Positions 1-10,831 of a stretch of DNA of 64,000 bases are shown here, in pieces. Numbering within the stretch: position 1 is the first letter of the stretch; every line of letters starts with the position of its first letter. The notes below the pieces were generated by a model that was not told the DNA's origin, made no database searches, and saw nothing but the letters and a program-made list of their open reading frames with translations. Location of the stretch: positions 2,744,001 to 2,808,000 of the forward strand of contig NC_133197.1 in the NCBI RefSeq assembly GCF_049306965.1, in the 5' to 3' direction. The DNA is from Danio rerio (taxonomy: Eukaryota > Chordata > Actinopteri > Cypriniformes > Danionidae). The translations under genes were made by a program, and so were the position numbers.

Positions 1-350
1 CATTCTCACATGAAGAAAGCTTTTCGGCCACTCATATATTGCATCGTTTGTGAGTTGAAATGGTTACAGAAATTGATGTCGCTCTAGTAGCTGTGTTAAG
101 TGTTAGGAATTTGGATTATCCGGATACCTCCAATCATTTTAAGGGTTTGTTAGCTCGTTGTGCCACCCACGATGTAATTAAAGGTCTAAAAAGCCTCAAA
201 CCCTAAAGGCCCGTCCACATCGTGGCGCTTTTTGCTCGTGTTTTCTTTGTATGTTTAACACCTTGAGAGTAAATAAAAGCCAATGTGATCGTGCACACCC
301 ACACGCAGAACGCCAAGCATAAAAGCGTCATTTTTAAAGAAACGCCTCAT

Positions 351-391
<41 letters not shown>

Positions 392-401
392 ATGTGCCAC
401 G
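1..401. other. Left-edge intergenic DNA with poly-T tract
   Basis: No coding exon is visible. The stretch holds a GC-rich motif near 210 (ggcccgtccacatcgtggcgc) that resembles the terminus of a DNA transposon, and a homopolymer T run of about 40 bases at 351-390. The last eight bases (394-401, GTGCCACG) are the left target duplication of the adjacent hAT element. The 5' exons of locus A must lie to the left of the window. Confidence 0.5.
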
Positions 402-1599
402 TAGGGTTGTAACGGTATGAATTTTTTACGGTATGATAATCGTAAAAAACAATACCACGGATTGACGGTTTCGCGGTATACGGTATTAAATAGTAATTCT
501 CATAGCAAAGACCCTGAAAAGAATAAGAACACGTTTTCTGACTGAACAAAGGTTTTTCTATGGGGGAAAAAAATGCATTTATTTACTGACAATGTATTTG
601 CTCAAAAGGTCTGGGAATGAACTAAACAGAAAAAAGTGTTACAAAATAACAGAACAGTGAAGCAAATTTGACTTTTTCCAAATGATATATTTTCAGTTAC
701 TATAAACAACACCACTTACAATAAACAAATAAAAAAAAATAAGAAAATAATAAATAATGTGTCAAAGTCCAAATAAACATGGTGCAAATCCTCAGTAAAA
801 AATGGATATAAATATTTACTATACTATAAATAGTTACATAACGAAACTAGATTCAATATGGAACATCCTTAGGTTTTATGTGCCAGCATGGATATGGTTG
901 TCTGTGGATATGGATTTGGATATGGTTGTCTGCAATGCAGACAAACAGCTGCACCTTCATTTGCGTCTTTTGAAAACAGCAAGAGCAGCAGTTCGTCTTT
1001 GCTGTGTCACTGTTTTGTCATGTTTCTGTGCTGCTGTGCATGCAAAAGTACTTAGTATGAGAATTATTTCATGCAAAACTTTTTTTTTGCGTTTTATTTA
1101 GCCGCGCATAAATGTATGCCTATCTCTCATTCCGTGTTGTTCAAAAAGCTTGGTCCACAAACAAAAGCGAAACCTATGCTTATTGGTTGTGATATAGCGA
1201 GTTTGAACCAATCTGGGCATGGAGGAGGGACAATGCATCAATGTATCGTGTCTGGTTTGTCCGGAGACACAGTGACGAGCGTTTCTTTGTCAAATCAGCG
1301 TTGTCAAATGTTGATGACGTAACCGCACTGATTCCGGAGCCTCTGAAAGTCTGCAAATGTTATGTGATACAGCACTGGAAAGCTGAGATTCTCTTCTTTA
1401 TGCCAATCTTTGAATTGTATGAATGGGATCAGCGGATCAAAAGTTATTAAACATTTAAGAGCAATACTTATTTTTAGCCGCGGGCGGCTGTCTCGGTCTT
1501 TAAGGGTTAAAACCGTTGATATGCAATTGTTCATGGTATGATAATCGTGCACGTACAAATCGTGGTAAACCGTCATACCGGTATATTGTTACAACCCTA
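402..1599. mobile_element. Non-autonomous hAT-type element, copy 1
   Basis: The ends are inverted repeats (TAGGGTTGTAAC at the left, GTTACAACCCTA at the right), rich in CGGTAT/ATACCG. It is flanked by an 8-bp duplication with one mismatch (GTGCCACG at 394-401, GCGCCACG at 1600-1607), the length expected for hAT. No transposase can be read; the short open frames inside are not conserved protein. A near-identical copy in opposite orientation lies at 33853-34901. Confidence 0.8.
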
Positions 1600-1743
1600 G
1601 CGCCACGCCAAAACCTTCTCCACCAATCAGATTGGCTCATTGTTAACATGAATGCTTGTAATATAATGTTGGTCTAGTTTTAATGGCAATACTACTTTTC
1701 AATAGATATCCACACAGGGAACAGTGTATTAGCGAGCACCACC

Positions 1744-1870
1744 ATGTTCTATGGTAATTTAAAGAAGAAAAAGACAGAACTGGCTCTTCCTGCAGATGAA
1801 ACTGAGGGTGAGATGAGTTTTAGTGACCATGAGAATGATGCAGACTGGACATTTGATAGAGAAAGTTCAG
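1744..1870 (+). CDS. Possible short 5' coding exon, unrecognised
   Basis: An open frame starts at ATG 1744 in good context (caccaccATG) and runs 42 codons to a clean donor (TTCAG/GTAGGTT at 1870/1871), after which the frame stops. The product starts MFYGNLKKKKTELALPADE and becomes acidic and Asp/Glu/Ser-rich, ending near DADWTFDRESS. The acidic N-terminus followed by an intron resembles the first exon of some DNA transposase genes, such as piggyBac-type, but no catalytic domain follows before the zinc-finger exon at 2549. I do not recognise it with confidence; it could be a leftover transposon exon or a chance frame. Confidence 0.3.
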
Positions 1871-2329
1871 GTAGGTTAGCTCAGATGCAGATAAGACAGG
1901 CGTAGTATAGTATATAGTATAATATATATAAACAATGTTAGCTAGCAGCGTAACATTATTCTGATGCATCTGGATATACTAGACTTGTTATTTATTTGTT
2001 ATAATATTTACTGAAGAAAATAGTTATATTTACTGTATGTTGTATATATGATAATACAATACTATAATTGATCTCAATGATATTCAGTAAAAAAGCTGTT
2101 GGAATATGAGTTGTGGTAAATTATGTATAAGGGGTCATTTTTAAGTTCTGTGGTAAAGCTCATAATGCTGCAACACCAATTAAATTATTTCAAACAAAAA
2201 AAAATTAATTATAAGTAAAATTTGAAATTTTTAGGTAGATCCACTGTTGGACGTTGTTGACATACGTCAACATATCATAAAGTAACTTTTTTTTTTTTAT
2301 CATAATGCGTGCGGTAGGGGGTAATGTTT

Positions 2330-2548
2330 TGGCTCTGTTTGAGCTGAGACAGGTGTGTTATTGACCACACAGTGGGGTTTAATGCATCTCCCACATGTAA
2401 TGTCAAGAGACCGACTCGAAAAGTGGGAAAAACATCATAAAATAAAATAATTGACCATTAATTAAAATGTTCCTTGACAATTAATCTGTCACTGATTAAT
2501 CATCTGCATCCCTATCTCACATTTCTCTTTTCTGTACTTAATTTTCAG
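2330..2548 (+). promoter_or_regulatory. Conserved intron end and splice acceptor before the locus A type-2 exon
   Basis: About 200 bases before the acceptor TTTTCAG (2548) are shared with the same position before the type-2 exons at 13318 and 20714. The last 60 bases, with ATTAATCATCTGCATCCC and a pyrimidine tract, are also recognisable before 51679 and in part before 43866. This marks the block as the duplicated 3' end of an intron, carrying branch point and polypyrimidine tract. Confidence 0.6.
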
Positions 2549-3195
2549 ACCCGATGGTGGAGGGGATGAATAAAAATGTCCGTTGTCAATATTCCTGCTC
2601 TTTGTGTGGAAAGAGTTTTAGGCATCAAGCATGTTTCTGGAGACATAAGAAGATTCACACTGGAGAGAGACCGCACACATGTGCTCAGTGTGGGAAAAGT
2701 TTTGTACAATCATCATACCTTAAAAAACACCTGCAAATCCACACTGGAGTGAAACCACACGCATGTGATCAATGCAGCAAATCATTTTTTACCCGTTCAG
2801 ATTTGAAGAAACATCTTGCACTTCATACGAACGAGAAGCCGTACTCCTGCTCTGAGTGTGGAAAGAGTTTTATTCTTCAGGCATATTTAAGAAAACATCA
2901 GAAGATTCACACCGGTGTGAGAGAGTTTGCATGCTTTGAGTGTGGGAGGGGTTTTATTATACCTGGAGACTTGAAACGACACCAGAGGACTCACACTGGA
3001 GAGAAACCTTACCAGTGTTCACAATGCGAAAAGAGATTCAGTCAGTTACATATCCTGAAAATACACCAGAGGACTCACACTGGAGAGAGACCGTACACAT
3101 GTACTCAGTGCGGGAAGAGTTTCACACACTCATCAAACCTTAATACACACATGAAGATCCACACTGGAGGGAAAACCAGCCCTGTTTCTATCTAA
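2549..3195 (+). CDS. Locus A: C2H2 zinc-finger exon, type 2, seven fingers
   Basis: Terminal coding exon of a FiNZ-type zinc-finger protein, expected to be a nuclear sequence-specific DNA-binding protein. It begins after TTTTCAG in phase 1 (the G of the upstream exon plus AC gives Asp), reads DPMVEGMNKNVRC, then has seven complete fingers of the form C-x2-C-x12-H-x3-H joined mostly by TGERP/TGEKP linkers, and ends HTGGKTSPVSI-stop. Fingers start at YSCSLC, HTCAQC, HACDQC, YSCSEC, FACFEC, YQCSQC and YTCTQC. An ATG at 2554 is available, but I infer that the true start is in an upstream exon 2 outside the window, as in the other units. The order of finger types (HACDQC, YSCSEC, FACFEC) is the same as in the type-2 exons of C, E and F. 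The last linker has GGK where GEK is usual. Confidence 0.88.
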
Positions 3196-4100
3196 AGATG
3201 CAAATTAGATTCATGTGCAAAAGTGAAACATCACATAAAACATCTGTGAATAAAGCAGCGTTTCCATCCAATGAGTCAAACAGAACTAAACCATCATGTC
3301 CTGATACACTAGCAGCAAATATCAGACAGAAAAATGTAGTTATGTGCGGACGGAGAAGCCAATGTGCACCTTTATTATATTAAATTACTTGCGGATCAGA
3401 AGACGAAATGCAATGAACGCAATGTGTTGGCTGTTGGAGATGCTCAAGAGAGTTCTGAAGGTAATACTATAATAATAATGAACCACTGTGATGACAGACT
3501 TTAGCTGAGGCGTTTTGGAAAGACCAAAACAACATTTCAGATGTTTTACAATGTGGTTTGTCATCTAAAACATCGTGCCAATAGTGTGACGCATTCATGT
3601 GTTCTGACCAGGGCTTAATTAACATAATTAAGCACATTATCAAAATGCAGAGCTCATGTTTTTATGTAAAATTTTCTTAAGCATATTTATCACCTGTAAT
3701 TGTTCATTTTTATTCATTAGAGGTTTTTCAGCATGTTCAGTTTGTGTCTGTTCAGGAAAGAGAATCTTTACAGTTTTAAGATTAAAAACTGAGATTTATT
3801 GAACTTCGTTATTTCTAAAACTGGATAACAACTGTGATAAATGATCATTATTTCATTAACATTACCTTCTAGCAGACATGTATAAATACTAATTTTTATT
3901 AATCATCTTTTAATATTTTGTTAAAAAACGTTTGTTTACTGAAAGTGAGTTGTTAATTATGAAAAAGATGATTTTATTTTATAATCTTATTTCTGTCAGC
4001 CATGAAGGATCACGTTTGTTCTTCATTTAGCTACTTTTAAAGTGAAATAAACAGTATTTCGCCTTATGATTAAGATTTTTGTCCTCATTACTAGTAAATG
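3196..4100 (+). other. 3' flank of locus A and start of the next duplicated unit
   Basis: No further coding frame. Parts around 3620-3830 are repeated after the type-2 exon of locus C (22370-22530 and 22905-22930), and 3830-4130 is repeated upstream of the promoters of C (15690-16026), D (24590-24800) and F (47640-47890). These shared blocks show that the cluster grew by tandem duplication of a unit that includes intergenic DNA. Confidence 0.6.
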
Positions 4101-4129
4101 TTTTGGCTTCTCAATAGTTGATTTGGAGC

Positions 4130-4217
4130 GTTTGTTTACGATCCTCTGTTGCGGCCGCCTCGCCGTAATGACGTCACTACTGACGCCTTCATTCAGCGTC
4201 GAGTCTTCAGAGCTGAG
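4130..4217 (+). promoter_or_regulatory. Locus B promoter with CRE and non-coding exon 1
   Basis: A GC-rich segment (GCGGCCGCCTCGCCG) precedes a perfect palindromic CRE, TGACGTCA, at 4169-4176. About 20 bases later comes ATTCAGCGTCGAGTCTTCAG and the donor CTGAG/GTGAGT, with the exon ending at 4217. No TATA box is visible. The same arrangement recurs for loci C, D, E and F, so this is very likely the shared core promoter and first exon; the exact transcription start cannot be read. CREB/ATF-type factors are known to bind this palindrome. Confidence 0.7.
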
Positions 4218-4372
4218 GTGAGTCGTTGACGCTTTTTCTCGTGTTTACACAACAATAAAACACATTTTACAGTTTATTAAAGCGACAATCTGCGACTAGT
4301 TTTTGCATTGAGTTCACCTCTATCTGTGTGTCTGCTGACCACAACAATACAGCAGGTAGAGAGGAGCTCTGA
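4218..4372 (+). promoter_or_regulatory. Conserved 5' block of intron 1, locus B
   Basis: The first ~150 bases of intron 1 (starting GTGAGTCGTTGACGC and including TTATTAAAGCGACAATCTGC and an ACAATACAGCAGG motif) are almost the same in all six units with an exon 1. Neighbouring intron DNA is far more diverged. Function unknown; a promoter-proximal enhancer or recent gene conversion are both possible. Confidence 0.55.
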
Positions 4373-4721
4373 GATGTGTGTTGGAGTGTTCCCACTGTTT
4401 GTTATATCTCGAAGTATAATATGAGGAGAGAAATAATGGGACCCATATGAGTTTTTTGTAGCACAAAGTATTTACAAGTTTGTGTTTTGCTAGTTTGTGT
4501 TAGCGATATAATTTCTGTGTTTGAATAAACCTATGTTCTAACTATATAGATTGCTATGAAAAAAACTTGATAAATTCCTGGTATGTGGTATTTCATATCA
4601 ATAGCTCTTGTTTTTACCTGAGTTATACCGATGACTTCAGATCTACACATTGGCACATAGCTTTATTATCATTTATTTCGTCAATCAGTGTAAACTAAGC
4701 AATTTTTTGTTTCCTATTTAG

Positions 4722-4907
4722 AAGCTCGTCCTTCTTCAGTTCAGCTGTAAATACTGGAGTATTTCCATCAGTCTACAAGTGAAGACGAGCATCAGACCAT
4801 CAGGAAGAAGAGAAATCTGCAAAGACAGAGTTTATTGAAGGACAGTGAGAAGATGAGTGATCCAGAACCCTGCAGAATTAAACAGGAAGACACTGAAGAA
4901 CTAATAG
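4722..4907 (+). CDS. Locus B exon 2: FiNZ N-terminal coding exon
   Basis: The exon follows the acceptor CTATTTAG (4721). About 130 bases of 5' UTR precede ATG 4853 in the context gagaagATGag. The 55 coding bases give MSDPEPCRIKQEDTEELI plus one base, then the donor AATAG/GTTTGTG at 4907/4908. This short acidic peptide is the front half of the fish-specific FiNZ motif; the second half ([12 protein letters not shown]) is encoded by the type-1 finger exon. The phase-1 junction supplies the Asp codon. The reading is the same in loci C, E, F and G and slightly changed in D. FiNZ is proposed to act as a protein-protein interaction module at the N-terminus, much as KRAB does in tetrapods, but that is knowledge of the family, not visible here. 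Confidence 0.85.
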
Positions 4908-5306
4908 GTTTGTGTTTATTCATTACTCTTTAAAATTGAGGCCGAACAGTAAGATTGGGAATCTTTTAAGTCTGCATATATTTTGGTCAATTTTTATTAT
5001 TATTTGGTTATGAAAAAAAATGTAAAACAAGCCTTTTTTTGTTTACGTTTTAAAATTCAAAAATTAAAATAGAAATATGAGGCGTCTTTCTTTTTTATGA
5101 TTTTCATTTTGTATTTCAAATGACAAAAAAAATTATATCACCAGTAATATTGACTCATTTACGGTGATGAAATGTTGCCACACACAGACTACCACAGCAA
5201 TTTATTTTGTTAAATTATGTTATAAAAAGGTATGTGATAACTGGATTTTGTTATGAGATAAATCTCATTAAAACAACATATTTCTTGTATAACAGCAGGT
5301 TATATA

Positions 5307-5851
5307 CAGTTGATGTCAGAATTATTAGCCTCCTTTATTTATTTTTCTTTTTTAAATATTTCCCAACAGAGCAAGGAAATTTTCACAGTATGTCTGATAA
5401 TAGTCTGATAATATTTTTTCTTCTGGATAAAGTCTTATTTGTGTTATTTCTCCTAGAATAAAAGCAGTTTTTAATTTTTTATGAACCATTTTAAGGTCTG
5501 TATTATTAGCCCCTTTAAGCGTTTTTTTATGTTCTACATAAAAAAAAAACATCGTTATACAATAACTTGCCTAATGACCCTAACCTGCCTAGTTACCCTA
5601 ATTACCCTAGTTAAGCCTTTAAATGTCACTTTAAGCTGTATAGAAGTGTCTTGAAGTTTATCTAGTCAAATATTATTTACAGTCATCATGGCAAAGATAA
5701 AATAAATCAGTTATTAGAAACGAGTTATTAAAACTATTATGTTTAGAAATGTGTTGAAAATATCTCTCCATCTCTCCGCTAAACAGAAATTGGGGGAAAA
5801 ATAAACAGGAGGGCTGATAAATCAGGGGGCTAAAAATTCGGACTCCAACTG
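5307..5851. mobile_element. Tc1/mariner-type MITE
   Basis: The ends are inverted repeats (CAGTTGATGTCAGAATTATT left; complement of AATTCGGACTCCAACTG right), flanked by TA on both sides (5305-5306, 5852-5853), as expected for a Tc1/mariner-type insertion. It is 545 bp and A/T-rich, with no transposase. A truncated relative lies at 18657-18777. It sits in the intron between exon 2 and the type-1 exon of locus B. Confidence 0.65.
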
Positions 5852-5853
5852 TA

Positions 5854-7230
5854 TGTTGTAGGGATAGTTTACAGTTTAACCCAAAGAATGAGCAGTCTGG
5901 TAGATGAAGAAGAGCCGGAGTCAGAGATTTAAATAAATAAATCAAGTTTACTGAAGACAGTTTGCAGTTTCATCCGCAGAAGCCAGCTTCAACACTCACA
6001 ATGAGTTCCTAGGCCGCTCTGCTTACAATCACCAATCAATAACAATTATACTCTCACATAACGTCATTAACTGCGTCATACATATAGGTGTTCTAGCCTG
6101 ATTGGTTAAAACACAGATAGACTAGGAACATTTCCACGTGAGGTTCGTGCGTACAATTCTGAACAATATCTAAACATAAACGTCAGACACCCTTTAGACT
6201 GATTAGAGCTGACTCCAGACCTGTGAAATGGATCAACAATCAAATACAACACACACACTTTAAGTATAATCTGTTTCTTATCCAAGGCTGAGTGTACTGT
6301 CAGCCGTCTTTATCAAAACTGGTTAAAAACTGGTATAATCTACATTCAGGCAGTTATATTCTTACTACACAAAGTCTATCTTGAATAAAAAGTAGAATCA
6401 CTTTAAAAGATTTAACCGTAAAACTATAGCAAAATCACTTTAGACATTTTAGACAGTATTAACTCCTAGAAATAACAATAGAAACAGTTGTTTCCAGTCC
6501 TCAGTTCCACTCAAGATGTCCATGACCTCTGACCTAGTTTGCTGGCTCCTGAAAATAGGTATAAAGAGACAGGCAAATGCACTGAACATTCTTATATTAA
6601 GCAATGTGTTAACTTACTCATTAATTCAAATCAATTCACAGTTAAATACTGAGAAACAGGATGATGAAAAGGATAAACGTTGGTCCATGATGAGACGGAC
6701 TGGAAAGCAGAAATCCGAATCCTTCAATGTATTCTGTGTTGGATGCTTTTATTTATACAGCGGCCCCATGGCATCAAAGAAGGAAGCAGAGAGTTTTCAC
6801 TGATGCATGCACAGGGATTTATTTGTCCAAAAGCAATAATCCTCTTGAGACTGTATGAAACGCTGAATATGCTTCACTTATTTCTTGTCAACGTGTTGCC
6901 TATTGCACCGCAAAACTACGCAAAACCAAAAAAAAACAGTGTAAGCAATCATAAGAACGTGAAGCATAATATATTTATATTCACAATGTAAACCATATAC
7001 ATAGAGCATAACACGTATAAGAACGCAAAGCAAAGATCAATAATTACCACTAAAAGCACTAATATACAAACATACATCGCTCCGCTTTGCCATAAACGAG
7101 GAAACTAAATAACCTTTATCTTTTTTTATAACTAGAATCTGCTGTTCATAGCTGTGTCTCGAGCATGATGTAACAAAAGACAACCTGTGCACATTCTGAC
7201 GCAAAACTACTAAGCCCAAAATCACTAAGC
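5854..7230 (-). mobile_element. Possible old LTR-like repeat, family unclear
   Basis: A 1.4-kb stretch without coding exons. Read on the minus strand it has a TATA-like motif (TATAAATAAAAG near 6760) and could run from TGCTTAG to TACAACA, which resembles a solo LTR. I find no convincing target duplication, so this is a weak call. It may instead be two unrelated repeats. Confidence 0.25.
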
Positions 7231-7346
7231 AACTTACAGGCTGTTGCCCTCTAGAGGTGGCTTAAAGATAGGTAGGAACCCCCCTAAGCAGGGCTGAGCC
7301 TGGTCAGTATCTGGATGGGAGACCTCATGAGAAAGCTAGGTTTCTG

Positions 7347-7580
7347 CAAGTGGTGCTCGCTGCAGAGCCATTTAAGGAGAGCTGAGCTCCAGCGAGGGGG
7401 AGCTTAAGCTTGAGCTCCACCTTTTTTGCACTTCTTCTACGAGTGATGTCACTGGGGGTAGGGTTAGGGGTGGGGTTGGTGTACGCATTAAAATAGCTTA
7501 CAGGAGGCAGAACGAGAGCTCATGCTCCCCCTCGCTGGAGCTCAGCTCTGCTCAAATGGCTCTGCAGCGAGCACCCTCTC
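7347..7580. mobile_element. Small hAT-like MITE inside SINE3
   Basis: Long inverted ends (GGTGCTCGCTGCAGAGCC left; GGCTCTGCAGCGAGCACC right) flank about 235 bases. The 8-bp sequence GGTTTCTG occurs on both sides (7339-7346 and 7581-7588) and only once in an uninterrupted SINE3, so it is a target duplication of hAT length. Confidence 0.7.
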
Positions 7581-7702
7581 GGTTTCTGTGAGAAAAATGG
7601 TGTTAGTGAGGCCAGCAGGGGGCGCTCAACATGCCGTCTGTGTGGGTCCTAATGCCCCAGTATAGTGAAGGGGACACTATACTGCCAGTGAGCGCCATCT
7701 TT

Positions 7703-8114
7703 CACTGCAAAAAATGCTTTTCTTGTTTAGATTTTATGTCTTGTTTCTAGTCTAAATATCTAAAATTTCTTATATCAAGAAGAATTTTCTTGATGAGCAA
7801 AACATATTGTCTTGTTTTGAGAAATAATATGCCAATATTAAGTGTTAATATTAAGTTTATATTAAGTGAGTTTTTCCTTAAAATAAGCAAACCAATCTTG
7901 TTTTTTCTTTTGATGTAAGATTATTTTGCTTACCCCATTGGCAGATTATTTTGCTTGTTTTAAGGAAAAACTCTCTTAATATTGGCATATTATTTCTCAA
8001 AACAAGACTATTTGTTTTGCTTGTGTAGAAAATTCTTCTTGATTTAGGAATTTTTAGATATTTGGACTAGAAACAAGACAAAAAATCTAAGTAAGAAAAG
8101 CATTTTTTGCAGTG
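7703..8114. mobile_element. CACTGCAAAAA palindromic MITE inside SINE3
   Basis: The two halves are near-perfect inverted copies starting CACTGCAAAAAATGCTTTTC, so the single strand would fold into a hairpin of about 200 bp. It has TT on both sides. A diverged part of the same family lies at 37412-37585. The superfamily cannot be decided from the ends alone. Confidence 0.65.
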
Positions 8115-8641
8115 TTGGATGAGACGTTAAAGCGGGGTCCTGACTGTCTGTGGGCATTAGAAATCTCATGGCACTTCTCGTAAAGAGTAGAGGTGTAACC
8201 CAGTGTGCTGGCCAAATTCCCTCCATCAGCCCTTACCCATCATGGCCTCCCAATCATCTCCACCCACCAAATTGACTCTATTACCGCCTCTACATTCCAT
8301 CTATAGCTGGTGTGAGGTGAGCGCACTGGCACCATTGTTTTGTGGTTGCTGTTGTATCATCCAAGTGGATGCTGCACACTGGTGGTGGAGTGTAGAGGAC
8401 CCTCCCCCCCTCATGATTGTCAAGCACTTTGGGTGTATGGCCATACACAATAAATGCGCTAAATAAATAACCATTGCATTTGACTAAACTGTTTTACAGA
8501 GTGCTGATGAAAGACTTGCTTGGACTTGACCATGTGTGACTTTTCCTCCTCTCTGCTATTTATTACCAGATTGAATGTATCCACATCTTCAGCAGAGGCT
8601 GACTAGCCTTTTAAAATCTAACCTATTAACTTCATTTTCAG

Positions 8642-9012
8642 ATGTGAAGGAGGAGAGTGAAGAACTGAGTGAAGATGTGGAGAAACATCAGGTCAAAAGT
8701 GAAGAAAAAACTCAATCAGAGACTGAACACTGTATTTTAATGGACAAAACAGCCATAAACGATTTGACCTGCACTCAGTGTGGAAAGAGTTTCAAGCGTA
8801 AAAACACTCTGAATCATCACATGATGATCCACACTGGAGAGAAACCCTACAAGTGTTCACACTGCGACAAGAGATTCAGGGATTTGGGAAACCTGAAAAC
8901 ACATGAGAGGATTCACACTGGAGAGGAACCGTATTGCTGCACTGATTGCGGGAAGAGTTTCAGACATTTATCTTCTCTACGAAGACACACACAAATCTTT
9001 CACAGTAAGTAA
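8642..9012 (+). CDS. Locus B: C2H2 zinc-finger exon, type 1, three fingers
   Basis: Follows acceptor TTTTCAG (8641) in phase 1. It reads (D)[20 protein letters not shown], completing the FiNZ motif and an acidic linker, then three fingers starting LTCTQC, YKCSHC and YCCTDC, ending in QIFHSK-stop. The third finger has H-x4-H spacing, as in all type-1 last fingers. With exon 2 the protein would be about 141 residues. The final bases TTTCACA/GTAAGTAA are also a good splice donor: using GT 9005-9006 removes the stop and leaves phase 1, matching the next finger exon (13318). The type-1 exon may therefore be terminal or internal. Expected to be a nuclear DNA-binding protein; target unknown. Confidence 0.87.
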
Positions 9013-9210
9013 AAGATCCAGCCCTTCTAGCTCGTATTGTCCAGGACAGTGGTTCTCAAACTTTTTTCATCAAGTACCACCTCAGAAAAAAATGGTCTCT
9101 CCAAATACCACTATAATGAGCAGTGTTGAAATACAGTGGCGTAGTAGGCCCAGTAAAGCAGCTACAGCTATGCACAGTTCTAAAAGGTGGCAGATTAAAT
9201 CCTATTATTA

Positions 9211-9491
9211 GGCCCACATGGAATCTGTGCGCGCAGAATTCCGCAGATTTTCCGCAGATTTCTGGAGATTTTTAGCCCATTATTAATTCTATTTATTTAC
9301 TTCAATAAATGTGTAAATATGAATATTCAGTTTTTATTCAGTAATTTATTACTTTTTATTTAATATATTAAGATTTTAGATATGATACTCAGTTGGATAC
9401 TCCCAAAATAATTCCACAGAAATCCGCAGATTTTTACCAAAATTCTCAGCAGAAATAGCAAAAAACATTAGCAGGTTCCTTCTGGCCCTGC
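9211..9491. mobile_element. hAT-like MITE nested in 9047-10640
   Basis: Ends GGCCCACATGGAATCTG and the complement of CTTCTGGCCCTGC, rich in cgcagatt/aatctgcg motifs. It is flanked by perfect CTATTATTA on both sides (9202-9210 and 9492-9500). A diverged relative lies at about 61181-61580. Confidence 0.65.
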
Positions 9492-9725
9492 CTATTATTA
9501 AGAATATTTATTATTGTCAGCCATTTGAAACATTATAAATAGTCTGAACATTAACACTGTAGTGTATTGTGCTTATATGTAAAAAAAAAAAAAAAAAAAA
9601 ACCAACAAACTAAAAATGTCAACATTTAAAATTAAAATGTGCTTTTAAATGTTAAAAATGGTAGGTTAATGTTTGTAAAAATAAAAAGAAAAGTGCTGTA
9701 GTTAAATGTAAAGTATTAACATTTA

Positions 9726-10408
9726 GGCCCCGTTTATAGTAATGCGTTTTCATTTTAAAACGCATAAGTTTTGCTACGGTTACGCCATCCGTCCACACTA
9801 CGCCGGAGTTCTCGAGCGCAGAAAACGGAGCGTTTTCATTCTGAAACGCTGCTGCTCCGTCCCAGTGTGGATGCGAAAAAACGGAGACGGAACTGCTGAG
9901 ATTCGCTACCTGATTGGGGTCTTTGTGTCATTGCGTATCCTTCCCTTATTCGTCAAGCCCCTATCACATGACTATAACACATGGCTTTAACGCTACCGGA
10001 AAACAGTACTGTAAACAACAACATGGACACAGAAATGGGAGCGTTGTTTGCACTATTGTCTGTTTTAGGTGCCATTGTGCAGTTATTCATTTGTTACGTT
10101 TAGTAACAACTCAACCTCGTCGTCTGTCCACAAAAACACCTCTCTTGCTTTCTTTGCCATCGTGTTTAATGTCCAACCGGCGTCTGTTGACCAACAATAA
10201 CCAAATGCGGAGTGAGACGCATGCTTCCTGTTTATACTAGAACACGCATGCCCAGAGTGCGCGAATGGTCACGTGATATACGTTTTTGGTGGCGTAGTGT
10301 GGACAGAAATATGTTCAGAAACACTAGGTGAAACGCTAGTGTGGACGCGGATCATTTTTGATCTAAAACACCGTTTTAAAACTAAAACACACTAGTGTAA
10401 ACGGGGCC
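9726..10408. mobile_element. Non-autonomous PIF/Harbinger-type element nested in 9047-10640
   Basis: Ends GGCCCCGTTTATAGT and the complement of CTAGTGTAAACGGGGCC, with TTA on each side (9723-9725, 10409-10411), the 3-bp T-A-rich duplication typical of PIF/Harbinger. The interior is GC-rich, with no nuclease motif. Confidence 0.7.
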
Positions 10409-10831
10409 TTAGTAGCCAATTCATGAACACCTAGAAATGTTGCCTGGACCTCAGAAATGTAGGCTATATATATATATCCTATAATAAATATTATTATATG
10501 TCTTATTTATATATAAATCATTTTTGATCAATTTTGAAATATATGGAGCAAATACATATGACACATTAAATCTCCATGTACCACAAGAAGGAAGCCTGCG
10601 TACCACTAGTGGTACACGTACCACAGTTTGAGAACCACTGGTCTAGGATAAATTTGGAGTAGATAACATATTTAAAGGAGTCATATGATGTGATTTCAAG
10701 TTTTCTTTTGTCTGTGGAGTGTGACGAGCTGTTTATGTTTATATAAGATTTGTAAAGTTGCAAAGACTAAGGTCTCATTTCACTGAGCAGTTCAGTACGG
10801 TTTGGATCAGGTCACCCTGATCAGTTTGTGT

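Larger units (their letters stand above)
7231..8466 (+). mobile_element. SINE3 (5S-rRNA-derived SINE), interrupted by two MITEs
   Basis: The head carries a 5S rRNA promoter-like segment (CTAAGCAGGGCTGAGCCTGG and CTGGATGGGAGACC), the hallmark of zebrafish SINE3. The body has GCCAGCAGGGGGCGCTCA and GAGACGTTAAAGCGGGGTCC, and the 3' end resembles a CR1-type tail (GCACTTTGGGTGTATGG, ATAAATGCGC). Two elements interrupt it, at 7347-7580 and 7703-8114; removing them gives a normal-length SINE of about 590 bp. Confidence 0.8.
9047..10640. mobile_element. hAT element with CAGTGGTTCTCAAAC ends, carrying two nested insertions
   Basis: Inverted ends CAGTGGTTCTCAAAC and GTTTGAGAACCACTG, of the Charlie-like hAT kind. 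The flanking 8-bp duplication is GTCCAGGA (9039-9046) and GTCTAGGA (10641-10648), one mismatch. Another hAT MITE (9211-9491) and a Harbinger-type element (9726-10408) are inserted within it. No transposase can be read. A broken relative of its right end is near 26125-26250. Confidence 0.8.

Noticed and set aside
802-1576. Overlapping frames of 60-100 codons, repeated at 33876-34566
   Set aside because: They lie inside two copies of a non-autonomous hAT, shift among frames and show no domain; the similarity is that of the DNA element.
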